Below, piece by piece: positions 28,061 to 36,957 of a stretch of 64,000 nt of DNA; within the stretch, counting starts at the first letter, position 1; each line of letters begins with the position of its first letter. A model generated the notes under the pieces. That model was not told the DNA's origin. It worked only from the letters and a program-made list of their open reading frames with translations, and ran no database searches. The stretch is from Synergistaceae bacterium (GTDB lineage Bacteria; Synergistota; Synergistia; Synergistales; Aminobacteriaceae). The position numbers were made by a program, and so were the translations under genes. Location: NCBI GenBank assembly GCA_017450125.1, contig JAFSWZ010000025.1:1-64000 (forward strand), given 5' to 3'.

Positions 28061-29452
28061 TTACTCTCCCTTCAAGAATGTCATTTCCACTTCAATAGCG
28101 GGAACTCTCCCGAACTTTTTGCGAGCCTCGTCAAGCATCCTCTTTGCGTCGAAGAACATTCCCTTTGCGCGGTAACTTGCCGCAAGCCCGATGTACGGCC
28201 GAATGTCATTCTCTCGTATCGCGTGTGCCTTGTGGAAGTTAACGAGAGCACGGCTGTACATTCCGATGTTGAAGGCGTGGTTGGCTTCGGACATCGCCTC
28301 ATCGAACGTCATCGGCCTCACCGCAGGAAGCGTTACCCTCTGAGTTTCTTCAGGCTGTGGAGGCTGTGGCTCGTCATCGTGAGGTGTGTTTCCGGGAATA
28401 AGCCTGTCTACCTCCGCACGCGCCTCGTCTCTGTGCTCAGTGTCTCCTTCGGGGAGCGAGGCAGTGTACTCGTTCCACGCGGCTATGGCTGTCTGTGTCA
28501 TTCCGGCCTTCTCCGCGCTCCTCGCCAGCCCCGTCAAGAACGTCAGGATGTGCGGGTAACGTCTCGCGCCTCTCTGGTAGAGCTGGGCGGCTTCGTTGTA
28601 CTTGCCCTCAGAGTAGAGAGCAGCTGCCCGGGCGTTCAGGCCTTCGGGTGTCTCTCGCTTGATGAACCACAGGCCGAAAAACGCGAACCCCAGCGTCATA
28701 AGCAGCACTCCGCAGAAAATCAACGCTTTCTGCAGGTACGGGTGAGCCGGAGTGTTCTCCGCGTCCTGCTCGCGGGCTAGTGCGGCTCTCTCCTTTCGGC
28801 TCTGAAGCGTCGCCTGAAGTCTTTGCGTGAAGTTCGCGCCGTGTTTCGGGACGGGAATATACGCGTCGCCCTGAAGGCTCGGGTTCTCGATGTAGCCTTT
28901 GTCCTCGTCGTCCTCATCGGAGCTTATGTCCGTCCACATCTCCTGCGGCGGCTCGTTGAGGTCGATGTTGAGGCTCGAGGCTTCGTGCCATGCCTGATTC
29001 AGAATCGACGAATGCTGCTCGGCATCAAGCGGCTCAGAACCTCCCTGCCAGCTGTCGGATTCCTGCTCTTCCTGCTCGGCGGGAACAGGCTCGCTCTCCG
29101 GGACTTCTTCGGGCTCTTGAGGAAGAGCTTCGGGTTCTGGGAGGGGTTCTGCGCTGCCGGGTTCTTCCTGAGGAGTCAGCCAAGAGTCAAAGAGTACTTC
29201 ATCTTCAGTCTCTTCTTCCGGCTCGCTGACAGTCTGCCACGCATCATTGAGGGCAGTGATCCGCTCCTGAGGGGCTTCGGGCTCTGGGACAGGTGGCGGT
29301 GCTTCGGGTTCTTCCTGAGGTTCGGGGGGAGTTTCCGGCTCAGGCATCGGAAGCTGAGGCTGTGCAGGCAAAACAGGAGCAAGAAGCAAGCCCCCATGTC
29401 CTGCCTCGTCAGTATGTTCTGAGTTAAGCCAGTCGAATAAATCCTGAGTCAA
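28061..29452 (-). CDS. Single-pass membrane TPR protein with acidic Pro/Glu-rich N-terminus
   Basis: The 463-residue protein starts with a ~200-residue acidic, Pro/Glu-rich region (low complexity), containing a short motif twice (ALNDAWQTVSE near 65 and ILNQAWHEASS near 149). A membrane helix follows at about 237-260, then a C-terminal region with tetratricopeptide repeats (NARAAALYSEGKYNEAAQLY and ANHAFNIGMYSRALVNFHKA). The N-terminus would be cytoplasmic. TPR regions scaffold protein complexes; no specific partner is evident. It diverges from fliW, with 128 bases between starts. Confidence 0.72.
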   Translation of the reverse strand: MTQDLFDWLNSEHTDEAGHGGLLLAPVLPAQPQLPMPEPETPPEPQEEPEAPPPVPEPEAPQERITALNDAWQTVSEPEEETEDEVLFDSWLTPQEEPGSAEPLPEPEALPQEPEEVPESEPVPAEQEEQESDSWQGGSEPLDAEQHSSILNQAWHEASSLNIDLNEPPQEMWTDISSDEDDEDKGYIENPSLQGDAYIPVPKHGANFTQRLQATLQSRKERAALAREQDAENTPAHPYLQKALIFCGVLLMTLGFAFFGLWFIKRETPEGLNARAAALYSEGKYNEAAQLYQRGARRYPHILTFLTGLARSAEKAGMTQTAIAAWNEYTASLPEGDTEHRDEARAEVDRLIPGNTPHDDEPQPPQPEETQRVTLPAVRPMTFDEAMSEANHAFNIGMYSRALVNFHKAHAIRENDIRPYIGLAASYRAKGMFFDAKRMLDEARKKFGRVPAIEVEMTFLKGE

Positions 29453-29537
29453 AATCTTTTCCGCCTTGTGAGAAATAACAGGTCAGTTTAACAAGTATTC
29501 GAAAAGTTAGCAACGTTGCCGGTTTCATCTCCCTTAC

Positions 29538-29546
29538 TGCTATAAT
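29538..29546 (+). promoter_or_regulatory. Extended -10 promoter for fliW-csrA-pur
   Basis: TGCTATAAT lies about 35 bases before the fliW ATG; a weak TTGCCG is 19 bases upstream. It shares TG-C-TATAAT with the promoter at 10765. Confidence 0.6.
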
Positions 29547-29580
29547 GTGCAAAAATCTCCAAAGGATATGTGATAAATCA

Positions 29581-30060
29581 ATGTCTGTCATGACCGTTAA
29601 TACCTTGCGGTTCGGCACCGTCTCTTACGATGATGACGACCTGCTGTTCTTCCCTCGCGGCATTCCTGCTTTCGAGGACAGTCATAAATGGATACTCGCA
29701 GGCAGTGAAGACAGCGCGATACGCTGGCTGCAGAACATCGAGGACGGAAACCTAGCCCTCCCCGTAACTTCTCCCGACGCAGTACGCCCTGACTACAACG
29801 CCAAGATTCCCGACGACGAACTGAAGCTCATCGGCACAGAGAACTTCTCCGAGCTCGCGTTCCTCATCGTCTTGACCGTCCCCGAAGGTGCGCCCTGGAA
29901 CATGACCGCCAACCTCCGTGCTCCGATTCTGATTAACCTTAGGACACACAAGGCAGTGCAGGTGATTGCGCTCAATGAGGAGTACCCGATAAAGCACCTG
30001 ATTTTTCCCGACGATGTCCGCGAGAAGATGAAGGCTCGTGCGAAGGGAGGCGCAGAATAA
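29581..30060 (+). CDS. fliW: Flagellar assembly factor FliW
   Basis: A 159-residue protein of the FliW family (typical length about 150): LRFGTVSYDDDDLLFFPRGI, GIPAFEDSHKWIL and ANLRAPILINLRTHKAVQVI are conserved blocks. FliW binds and antagonises CsrA and is released by free flagellin, coupling flagellin translation to assembly. I start at 29581, because the longer frame from 29545 begins inside the promoter. AAAGGAT precedes it by 13 bases. The csrA start overlaps the fliW stop by one base. Confidence 0.93.
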   Translation: MSVMTVNTLRFGTVSYDDDDLLFFPRGIPAFEDSHKWILAGSEDSAIRWLQNIEDGNLALPVTSPDAVRPDYNAKIPDDELKLIGTENFSELAFLIVLTVPEGAPWNMTANLRAPILINLRTHKAVQVIALNEEYPIKHLIFPDDVREKMKARAKGGAE

Positions 30061-30338
30061 TGCTTGTGCTGAGCAGACGCGTCAACGAAAGCATACAGAT
30101 CGGAACTGACATCGAAGTGATGGTGATAGACGTGCGCGGAGACATTGTGCGTCTCGGGATAACAGCTCCGCAGTCCACGCAGATATGGCGCAAAGAACTC
30201 TGGGACGTTATCGTCAAGGAGAACCGCACGGCCGCTTCTGCCCCGAACGTCTCGGAGATAGGTTCTGCGCAGAATCTTCCCTTGTCGACGTTCTCGAAGC
30301 TCTCGAAGATACCCACAGTGAAGGTGAACAAGAAGTGA
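30060..30338 (+). CDS. csrA: Carbon storage regulator CsrA, with a long C-terminal extension
   Basis: Residues 1-58 are canonical CsrA (MLVLSRRVNESIQIGTDI, then VRLGITAP and the RNA-contacting Arg in the IWRKEL segment). The family is usually 60-75 residues; this one has 92, with a Ser/Pro/Lys-rich tail of about 34 residues that could add an interaction surface. It binds GGA-containing leader RNAs and blocks translation. Partner fliW is directly upstream, and purE starts 2 bases after the stop. Confidence 0.92.
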   Translation: MLVLSRRVNESIQIGTDIEVMVIDVRGDIVRLGITAPQSTQIWRKELWDVIVKENRTAASAPNVSEIGSAQNLPLSTFSKLSKIPTVKVNKK

Positions 30339-30340
30339 GC

Positions 30341-30832
30341 ATGAAGACAGCAATAATACTCGGCTCGGACTCAGACCTTCCAATAGCAGAAAAGGCTGTG
30401 GAGGTGCTGAGGAAGCTCAATCTGCCTTTCACCGTTCACGTTATCAGCGCGCACAGAACGCCGGAAGCCGCACGAACCTTCGCGAAGAACGCCAAAGCCG
30501 ACGGTTACGGTGTAATCATCGCGGTTGCAGGGATGGCGGCGCACTTGGCCGGAGTAATCGCCTCGTACACGCGTCTTCCCGTAATCGGAGTCCCGGCAGC
30601 TTCGGGAGGACTCGGCGGGATTGACGCTCTGCTCTCGACTGCGCAGATGCCTTCGGGCGTACCTGTGGCGACTGTTGCGGTGAACGGCGGGGCAAATGCC
30701 GCGTGGCTGGCAGCAAGAATGCTCGCTCTCAGTGATGCTGAACTCTCAGCGAAACTTGACGCGGAAGCTGACGCAATGGCTTCAAGCGTAGAGAGGAAGA
30801 ACGATGACATCAACCACAAGTACACTCTATAA
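30341..30832 (+). CDS. purE: N5-carboxyaminoimidazole ribonucleotide mutase (class I PurE)
   Basis: A 163-residue Pur[13 protein letters not shown] (residues 8-19), VISAHRTPE (37-45) and the [13 protein letters not shown] C-terminus are diagnostic. It interconverts N5-CAIR and CAIR. The start is the ATG at 30341; a longer in-frame extension to 30185 runs antisense to nothing but overlaps csrA and is not real. No purK is in the window. The last 29 bases overlap purM. Confidence 0.93.
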   Translation: MKTAIILGSDSDLPIAEKAVEVLRKLNLPFTVHVISAHRTPEAARTFAKNAKADGYGVIIAVAGMAAHLAGVIASYTRLPVIGVPAASGGLGGIDALLSTAQMPSGVPVATVAVNGGANAAWLAARMLALSDAELSAKLDAEADAMASSVERKNDDINHKYTL

Positions 30833-31790
30833 GTCCGCCGGAGTTGACGTTCAGGCGGGCTACGACGCAGTGAAGCTCATGAAGGCTCACGTTGAACGCA
30901 CGCGCATTCCCGGAGTGCTCGGAGGTCTCGGGGGTTTCGGCGGAATGTTCGAGCTCCCGGACGGCACAATACTCGTTAGCGGGACTGACGGCGTGGGCAC
31001 GAAGCTCAAGATTGCGTTCTCCCTGAACACACATAACACCGTAGGCATCGACTGCGTAGCTATGTGCGCAAACGATGTTCTGTGCGTCGGTGCGCGGCCT
31101 CTGTTCTTCCTAGATTATGTTGCCGTCGGCAAGAACATTCCCGAACGTGTAGCCTCAATCGTTGAGGGAGTCGCAGAAGGATGCGTGAGGGCGGGCTGTG
31201 CGCTTATCGGAGGAGAGACCGCAGAGATGCCAGGCTTCTACCCTGAGGACGAGTACGACATTGCGGGTTTCTGTGTCGGGAGCGTGAAGAAGGACGAGAT
31301 GCTTGACCCGTCGAACGTCAAAGAGGGCGATTCGCTTGTCGCTCTGCCGTCGTCGGGAGTGCACTCAAACGGTTTCTCGCTCGTGCGGAAGATTTTTGCT
31401 GACGTGAATCAGTACATCCCTGAACTTGGCCGGACGCTCGGAGAGGAACTTCTCACACCTACAAGAATCTACGTTAAGGATGTCCTGCCTGTTCTGCCGT
31501 TCGTGAAGTCAATTGCGCACATTACCGGCGGAGGCTTCTACGAGAATATTCCGCGCTGCCTGCCGGAAGGACTTTGCGCGAAGATAGATCGTGCGACGGT
31601 GAAGACACCGCCCATCTTTGACGTGATTATGCACGAGGGGAAGATTGCTCTTGACGAGATGTATCACGTCTTCAACATGGGCGTTGGAATGGTTATCGTT
31701 ACGGCCAAGCCCGACGAGATAACAAGAGCGATAGATGGCGCGTATGTCATCGGCGAGACAGCTAGAGGAGAAGGGATAAAGTTATGCTGA
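30804..31790 (+). CDS. purM: Phosphoribosylformylglycinamidine cyclo-ligase
   Basis: A 328-residue AIR synthetase: [19 protein letters not shown] at the start, [14 protein letters not shown] and [10 protein letters not shown] motifs of the PurM/ThiL/SelD family, plus [13 protein letters not shown] near the C-terminus. It uses ATP to cyclise FGAM to AIR. The start lies within purE (29-base overlap), preceded by GAGAGGAAG, and the stop overlaps purN by 7 bases, so translation is coupled. Confidence 0.97.
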   Translation: MTSTTSTLYKSAGVDVQAGYDAVKLMKAHVERTRIPGVLGGLGGFGGMFELPDGTILVSGTDGVGTKLKIAFSLNTHNTVGIDCVAMCANDVLCVGARPLFFLDYVAVGKNIPERVASIVEGVAEGCVRAGCALIGGETAEMPGFYPEDEYDIAGFCVGSVKKDEMLDPSNVKEGDSLVALPSSGVHSNGFSLVRKIFADVNQYIPELGRTLGEELLTPTRIYVKDVLPVLPFVKSIAHITGGGFYENIPRCLPEGLCAKIDRATVKTPPIFDVIMHEGKIALDEMYHVFNMGVGMVIVTAKPDEITRAIDGAYVIGETARGEGIKLC

Positions 31791-32992
31791 AGATAGCAGT
31801 GTTAGTGTCTGGTGGCGGAACGAACCTTCAGGCACTTATTGACGCACAGAACAACGGGACATTAACCAGCGGACGCATAGTGCAGGTAATCTCCTCGAGG
31901 AGTGATGCATACGCGTTGGAACGCGCAAAGAAGGCGGGCATACCCTGCGCAGTCTGCAGCAGCGAGGCAGAGACGTTGAGGGCTCTCAAGGATTGCGGGG
32001 CAGAACTGGGAGTGCTGGCGGGGTACATGAAGATTCTCTCTCCTGAGTTTCTGCGTGAATGTGCAATCCCGATAATGAACGTTCACCCGTCGCTTATCCC
32101 GTCGTTCTGCGGCAAAGGTTTTTACGGGCTCAAGGTTCATGAAGCTGTGCTGAAGTCCGGCGTTAAGGTTACGGGTGCTACTGTGCACATGGTGAACGAG
32201 ATTCCCGACGGCGGAGAGATCGTCGCACAGAAGGCGGTAGATGTGTTGGAGGGTGATACGCCGGAGACGCTTCAACGCCGTGTGATGGAGAATGCTGAAT
32301 GGGTGATACTTCCGCGAGCCGTCGAAGCAGTCAGCCGCAAACTCTCACGCAAAGTGTTTGCCAGCTCTATGCGTTATCCTGGAAGAGGGATAATCACGGG
32401 CTGTACTCCGTCGGGAAAACCTATGCTCGCATATTTCATCATGGGCAGGAGCGCAGGGAGCAGAGCCAGAGTGTTCGTGCCTTCAGGTGATGACCTGTTA
32501 ATCAGAATGACAGGTGATGTCTCGGACACGTCATTAATCCTCTATGCGCCGGTTCGCACTCTCGGCGACACGATAATAGTTACGAACGGAGACCAGACCG
32601 ACACGATACGCGACGCGCTACAGAACGGCGGTACGTTCGAGGGGGCATTACGTACGCGGGAATACGAGCCCGACGCACCGCACTACACCCCTCGTATCAG
32701 CGCGATAATCACGCCGGAAGGTTACAGGCAGAGCATCCTGAAACGTTCGGGACGTTACTTCTTCGAGTACGCGTTCACGCCGGGCAAGGGGCATCTGATT
32801 CACACGTATGATCATGACGTAGCGCGTGATGCTGTCCTGCCGTCATTCACGGGTGAACCGAGAGAGGTAGAGATTCCTGACGACATGGAGAGTTTTGCTG
32901 TGTCGCTGTGGAATGAGCTTGATTCGGACAACAAGGTATCGCTGTACGTAAGGAGCGGAGATTTCCGCAGAGTGTTCAACAAGGGGGAATAG
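31784..32992 (+). CDS. purN: PurN-PurO fusion: GAR transformylase plus archaeal-type IMP cyclohydrolase
   Basis: One 402-residue polypeptide joins two purine enzymes. Residues 1-~185 are Pur[16 protein letters not shown] at the N-terminus, catalytic N99 and H101 in [10 protein letters not shown] and D142 in PDGGEIV. Residues ~195-402 match PurO/IMP_cyclohyd ([54 protein letters not shown]), an enzyme first described in archaea that closes the IMP ring from FAICAR and is unrelated to the PurH cyclohydrolase domain. The next gene encodes only the transformylase half of PurH, so this fusion fills the gap. It overlaps purM and is 2 bases before the next gene. Confidence 0.9.
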   Translation: MLKIAVLVSGGGTNLQALIDAQNNGTLTSGRIVQVISSRSDAYALERAKKAGIPCAVCSSEAETLRALKDCGAELGVLAGYMKILSPEFLRECAIPIMNVHPSLIPSFCGKGFYGLKVHEAVLKSGVKVTGATVHMVNEIPDGGEIVAQKAVDVLEGDTPETLQRRVMENAEWVILPRAVEAVSRKLSRKVFASSMRYPGRGIITGCTPSGKPMLAYFIMGRSAGSRARVFVPSGDDLLIRMTGDVSDTSLILYAPVRTLGDTIIVTNGDQTDTIRDALQNGGTFEGALRTREYEPDAPHYTPRISAIITPEGYRQSILKRSGRYFFEYAFTPGKGHLIHTYDHDVARDAVLPSFTGEPREVEIPDDMESFAVSLWNELDSDNKVSLYVRSGDFRRVFNKGE

Positions 32993-32994
32993 AG

Positions 32995-34119
32995 ATGCAG
33001 GAATGCAGACTGAAATACGGGTGCAATCCCGACCAGAAGGCCGCAAGAATATTCATGAGGGATGATTCACCTTTGCCGCTAGAGATACTGAACGGCAGGC
33101 CGGGCTACATAAACTTTCTTGACGCGCTGAACTCGTGGCAGCTGGTGAGGGAGCTGAAGAGAGTTACGGGGCTTCCGGGCGCGGCATCGTTCAAGCATGT
33201 TTCACCGGCAGGGGCAGCACTCGGCCTGAAGCTGACTGACGAGGAGCGCAGGATGTTCTTCGTTGATGACTCTCTGCCCGTGAACGACTCGCCGATTGCG
33301 TGTGCATATGTCCGTGCGAGAGGAACTGACAGGCTTTCATCCTTCGGGGACTGGATAGCCCTTAGTGATGAGTGCGACGAAGTTACAGCCCTATACATTC
33401 AGCACGAGGTCTCCGACGGAATAATAGCACCGTCATACAGCCCTGAAGCGTTGGAGATTCTGAGGGGCAAGCGTAAAGGGGGCTACGCGGTCGTGAAGAT
33501 TGATGCGGACTACGAGCCTCCCGCAGAAGAGACACGCGACGTGTTCGGGATAACGTTTGAGCAGACGAGAAGCACTGCGCCGGTGATTGAGCCTGATGCT
33601 TTCAGCAGCCCAGTAACTTCACGCAAGGACATTCCCGAAGAGGCACGGCGTGATTTGCTGCTCGCTCTGGTTACGCTGAAATATACGCAGTCTAACTCCG
33701 TGTGCGTAACTTTCGGCGGGCAGACGCTTGGAGTCGGTGCGGGCCAGCAGTCGAGGATAGCTTGTGTAAGATTGGCATGTGAGAAGGCGGAGAGAAGGCT
33801 TCTCCGTGCTCACCCTGCGATTCTTCCTCACGAGTTCCCCGCAACGATGGGACGGCCTGAGCGCGACAACGCAATTGACGAACTCACGCGCACCCTTCCC
33901 GACGGCGACAGGGCAGAGTTCCTCGCGAAGGTTCACGGTGTATCGCTGGGGAGTGATGCATTCTTCCCGTTCCCTGACAACATAGAACGTGCGGCCAAGA
34001 GCGGCGTGAATTACATTGCCCAGCCCGGCGGCTCAATCCGTGATGACCTTGTGATAAAGGCGTGTGATGAACTCGGCATCGCAATGGTAATGACGGGTCA
34101 TCGTCTGTTCCATCATTGA
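32995..34119 (+). CDS. purH: Stand-alone AICAR transformylase (C-terminal PurH domain only)
   Basis: The 374-residue protein is the AICAR formyltransferase domain: MQECRLKYGCNPDQKAARIF, the catalytic Lys-His in AASFKHVSPAGAALG, TLKYTQSNSV, and the C-terminal SGVNYIAQPGGSIRDD and MVMTGHRLFHH. The usual N-terminal cyclohydrolase (MGS-like) domain is absent. It formylates AICAR to FAICAR, which PurO in the upstream fusion cyclises to IMP. Its TGA overlaps the TTG start of the next gene. Confidence 0.95.
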   Translation: MQECRLKYGCNPDQKAARIFMRDDSPLPLEILNGRPGYINFLDALNSWQLVRELKRVTGLPGAASFKHVSPAGAALGLKLTDEERRMFFVDDSLPVNDSPIACAYVRARGTDRLSSFGDWIALSDECDEVTALYIQHEVSDGIIAPSYSPEALEILRGKRKGGYAVVKIDADYEPPAEETRDVFGITFEQTRSTAPVIEPDAFSSPVTSRKDIPEEARRDLLLALVTLKYTQSNSVCVTFGGQTLGVGAGQQSRIACVRLACEKAERRLLRAHPAILPHEFPATMGRPERDNAIDELTRTLPDGDRAEFLAKVHGVSLGSDAFFPFPDNIERAAKSGVNYIAQPGGSIRDDLVIKACDELGIAMVMTGHRLFHH

Positions 34120-34964
34120 TAAGGCTGCTGCTTGCCGGAGGTCTGGGAAACCAGATGTTCCAGTACGCGTTTGCGCGGTCTCTGGCTCTTCGTGCGAACA
34201 CAGGCTTGAAGATTTCGCGGAGGTTTCTGCGCAATGACGGTTTCGGGCGGAGTTACTCGCTTCATCATCTTTCTCTGCCCGAAGATTTCACGATGACGAA
34301 ACGCGAAGAGAGAGCAGCACACGCATTGATGTACGTCTCGCGGAAGCTGGGGCTGAAGAACGGCTGTATTTACGACAAGAGGTTTGACGCGGTGAGGTCA
34401 GACTGTTTCGGCAGGGATAATCTGACGCTTCAAGGGTACTTCCAGAGCGCGGGGAACTTTGCGGGTTACGAGGAGACAATCAGGCAGGAGATGAAGGTCT
34501 CAACGCCTCCTTCTAGTGAGAACGCGGAGATGATTCGTGAGCTTGCAGGGTGTGAGAGCGTGTGCGTACATGTGCGGCGCGGGGATTATCTGGGCTTGAA
34601 GTTCGGCTCTGTGTGCGGGTACGAATATTATGCGACTGCAATGAAGTACATCGCTGAGCGCGTGAAGTCTCCAGTGTTCTACATGTTCTCGAACACCCAC
34701 GAAGATATTTGCTGGCTGAAGGAGAACTGGGAGTTTCCGGGCTTCAGCGTGAAGTATGTTGACCTGAATAATCCTGATTACGAGGAGCTCCGGCTGATGT
34801 ATTCCTGCAGGCATTTCGTGATTGCGAACTCGTCGCTGAGCTGGTGGGGAAGCTATCTCTCCGGCAGCGCAGGGATAGTGTGTGCGCCGTCAAGATGGGT
34901 TGACGACAGGCCAATAACAGAGACGAATATCTGTCTGTCTGAATGGACAATAATTGACGCTTGA
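34116..34964 (+). CDS. Glycosyltransferase family 11 (alpha-1,2-fucosyltransferase-like)
   Basis: A 282-residue GT11 protein: GGLGNQMFQYAFARSLALR near the N-terminus, the GDP-fucose-binding VHVRRGDY and FVIANSSLSWWGSYLSG near the C-terminus are the family signature. It transfers fucose (by family precedent) onto a surface glycan. It begins with TTG at 34116, overlapping the purH stop (TTGA). A glycan gene in the middle of a purine operon is out of context. No fucose-synthesis genes are in the window. Confidence 0.87.
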   Translation: MIRLLLAGGLGNQMFQYAFARSLALRANTGLKISRRFLRNDGFGRSYSLHHLSLPEDFTMTKREERAAHALMYVSRKLGLKNGCIYDKRFDAVRSDCFGRDNLTLQGYFQSAGNFAGYEETIRQEMKVSTPPSSENAEMIRELAGCESVCVHVRRGDYLGLKFGSVCGYEYYATAMKYIAERVKSPVFYMFSNTHEDICWLKENWEFPGFSVKYVDLNNPDYEELRLMYSCRHFVIANSSLSWWGSYLSGSAGIVCAPSRWVDDRPITETNICLSEWTIIDA

Positions 34965-34979
34965 AAGGAGAAATAAATT

Positions 34980-35615
34980 ATGAACAGCACAGTAACTTTT
35001 GAGGCTAATCCTGCACTCAAAACCAGAATCGATTTTGCGTGCAAAGTTTTAGGACTTGATGTCTCAGAAATAATCTCTGAGGCATTCAACGCATATTTCC
35101 GCAAACTCATAACGGAAGAGAAGATACCCCTCGATCTTTTAGTGATCTCCCAAAGCCAAGATAAACCCGAAACAGAATACACATTTGCGAAACCCGAGCT
35201 GAGAACTTGCAAGCTGACATCAGCAGAACTATCAACTTTGGGTAAAGCTCACCTCAAGAATTACCAGCAAGCTTCACAGGGAAACCCCAAAGCCCAGAAC
35301 GTCATGGGCACATACTACGAGAGCGGCAACGGCCTCGAGAAAGATTATGACAAGGCAATTTACTGGTACACTCTCGCGGCCGAGCAGGGCAACCCGAATG
35401 CGCAGTATCATTTAGCAGTCCTCTACAATAAGGTTAAAGATAACCCCTTGACAGCCTATTACTGGTTCGAAGTTGCAAGGATGTGCGGGTTCAACATTAC
35501 AGCACTGCATAAAGATTACATGTTGAGAATAGCTGAGAGGCTTTCTGCGCGTCAGCTTGAGACTGCTCAGCGTGAAGCAGAACGTAAATTTTCAGAGATA
35601 CAGAAACATCAATAA
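34980..35615 (+). CDS. RelB-like N-terminus fused to Sel1 repeats
   Basis: The 211-residue protein opens with a ribbon-helix-helix-like segment (STVTFEANPALKTRIDFACK, then LGLDVSEIISEAFNAYFRK) that resembles the RelB/DinJ antitoxin family. From about 88 it has Sel1-type TPR repeats (AQNVMGTYYESGNGLEKDYD, AIYWYTLAAEQGNPNAQYHL and a divergent third unit). No toxin gene is adjacent. The codon and base composition is noticeably more AT-rich than the flanking purine genes, which hints at acquisition. It lies between the fucosyltransferase and purD with good SD sites on both sides. Confidence 0.7.
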   Translation: MNSTVTFEANPALKTRIDFACKVLGLDVSEIISEAFNAYFRKLITEEKIPLDLLVISQSQDKPETEYTFAKPELRTCKLTSAELSTLGKAHLKNYQQASQGNPKAQNVMGTYYESGNGLEKDYDKAIYWYTLAAEQGNPNAQYHLAVLYNKVKDNPLTAYYWFEVARMCGFNITALHKDYMLRIAERLSARQLETAQREAERKFSEIQKHQ

Positions 35616-35630
35616 CTAGGAGTTGATTGT

Positions 35631-36887
35631 ATGAACGTAATGATAATCGGCGGAGGCGGACGCGAACACGCCATCGCCCGCAGTATCGCCAGCAACCCCC
35701 ACATCACAAAACTCTACGCCCTTCCCGGCAACGGCGGCATCTCCGAGCTCGCTGAATGCGTGAACATCGGAGCAGAGGACATCGCCGGAATAATCACCTT
35801 CGCCCGTGAACACGCAATAGATTTTGCGGTCGTTGCCCCTGATGACCCGTTAGCTATGGGCTGTGTCGACAGGCTCGAAGAAATCGGCGTGAGGTGTTTC
35901 GGTCCGACCCAGAAGGCCGCCATAATCGAGAGCAGCAAGATTTTCGCCAAAAAACTCATGACGAAGTACGGCATCCCCACAGCTCCCTACAAGATTTTCA
36001 CGGAGATAGATGATGCTCTGTCGTACTGCGCGCTTCATGATTACCCCATCGTGATTAAGGCAGACGGACTCGCGAAGGGAAAGGGTGTTACGGTCGCGGA
36101 GAACTTCAAGCAGGCTCGTGAAGCCGTAATCTCGTGCATGAGGGATAAGGCTTTCGGCGCGAGCGGAGAACGCATCCTCATTGAGGAGTGCCTCAGAGGC
36201 CCGGAAGTTACCGTGCTGGCCTTCACCGACGGCAAAACTATAATCCCCATGCTCTCGTCAATGGATCACAAACGCGCTTACGACGGCAACAAAGGCCCCA
36301 ACACCGGCGGAATGGGAGTAGTTGCCCCGAACTTCTACTACACTCCAGAAATCGCTGACGAGTGCATGAAGACAATCTTTCTCCCCACAATCAACGCCAT
36401 GAACGCAGAAGGCCGAACCTTCAAGGGCTGTCTGTACTTCGGGCTTATGCTCACTAAGGACGGCCCGAAAGTCATCGAGTACAACTGCCGCTTTGGCGAC
36501 CCTGAGGCTGAAGCAGTCCTGCCCCTCCTCGCAACCGACCTCTTCAGCATCATGCTGGCTGTACGTGAAGAGAGGCTGAGCGAAATTCCCGTGAAGTTCA
36601 TTGACGGAGCATCGTGCTGTGTGGTTCTCGCATCAGGGGGGTATCCGGGCAAGTATCTTACCGGCCACGAGATAAATTTTGGCGAGGCTGAGGAAGTTCC
36701 GGGCGTTGAGGTCTTTCACGCGGGCACAAAGAAGGAAGGCGGAAAGTTCTTCACGTCAGGGGGACGGGTTCTCGCGGTTACCGCAGTCGGAACGAACGCG
36801 CAGGAAGCCCGCGAACGTGCTTATGACGCTGTGAAGTGCATAAACTTCGAGGGAGCACGTTACAGGACAGACATAGGAGCTTGCTGA
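35631..36887 (+). CDS. purD: Phosphoribosylamine-glycine ligase
   Basis: A 418-residue ATP-grasp enzyme: [16 protein letters not shown] at the start, [19 protein letters not shown] (ATP lid), [10 protein letters not shown] and [15 protein letters not shown] are diagnostic GARS motifs. It joins phosphoribosylamine and glycine. It ends the purE-M-NO-H cluster; purF, purK, purC and purB are absent, and purL is 4.4 kb further downstream, after the trp operon. Confidence 0.97.
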   Translation: MNVMIIGGGGREHAIARSIASNPHITKLYALPGNGGISELAECVNIGAEDIAGIITFAREHAIDFAVVAPDDPLAMGCVDRLEEIGVRCFGPTQKAAIIESSKIFAKKLMTKYGIPTAPYKIFTEIDDALSYCALHDYPIVIKADGLAKGKGVTVAENFKQAREAVISCMRDKAFGASGERILIEECLRGPEVTVLAFTDGKTIIPMLSSMDHKRAYDGNKGPNTGGMGVVAPNFYYTPEIADECMKTIFLPTINAMNAEGRTFKGCLYFGLMLTKDGPKVIEYNCRFGDPEAEAVLPLLATDLFSIMLAVREERLSEIPVKFIDGASCCVVLASGGYPGKYLTGHEINFGEAEEVPGVEVFHAGTKKEGGKFFTSGGRVLAVTAVGTNAQEARERAYDAVKCINFEGARYRTDIGAC

Positions 36888-36926
36888 CAATCTCTCAAAA
36901 GTGATTGCTAAATCTCCCCAAACACT

Positions 36927-36935
36927 TGCTATTAT
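36927..36935 (+). promoter_or_regulatory. Extended -10 promoter for trpDCFBA
   Basis: TGCTATTAT lies 22 bases before the trpD ATG, with TTGCTA 19 bases upstream of the -10. It is in the only gap (70 bases) between purD and trpD. No leader peptide or attenuator is visible. Confidence 0.5.
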
Positions 36936-36957
36936 CGGTGTGAAGGGAGATGTTCTC

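Noticed and set aside
30185-30340. 52-residue N-terminal extension of purE overlapping csrA
   Set aside because: The extension is csrA read in another frame; PurE begins at [12 protein letters not shown] like other PurE proteins and the ATG at 30341 fits.
36888-36957. trp leader peptide or T-box attenuator
   Set aside because: The 70-base gap has no Trp-codon run, no terminator hairpin and no T-box sequence.
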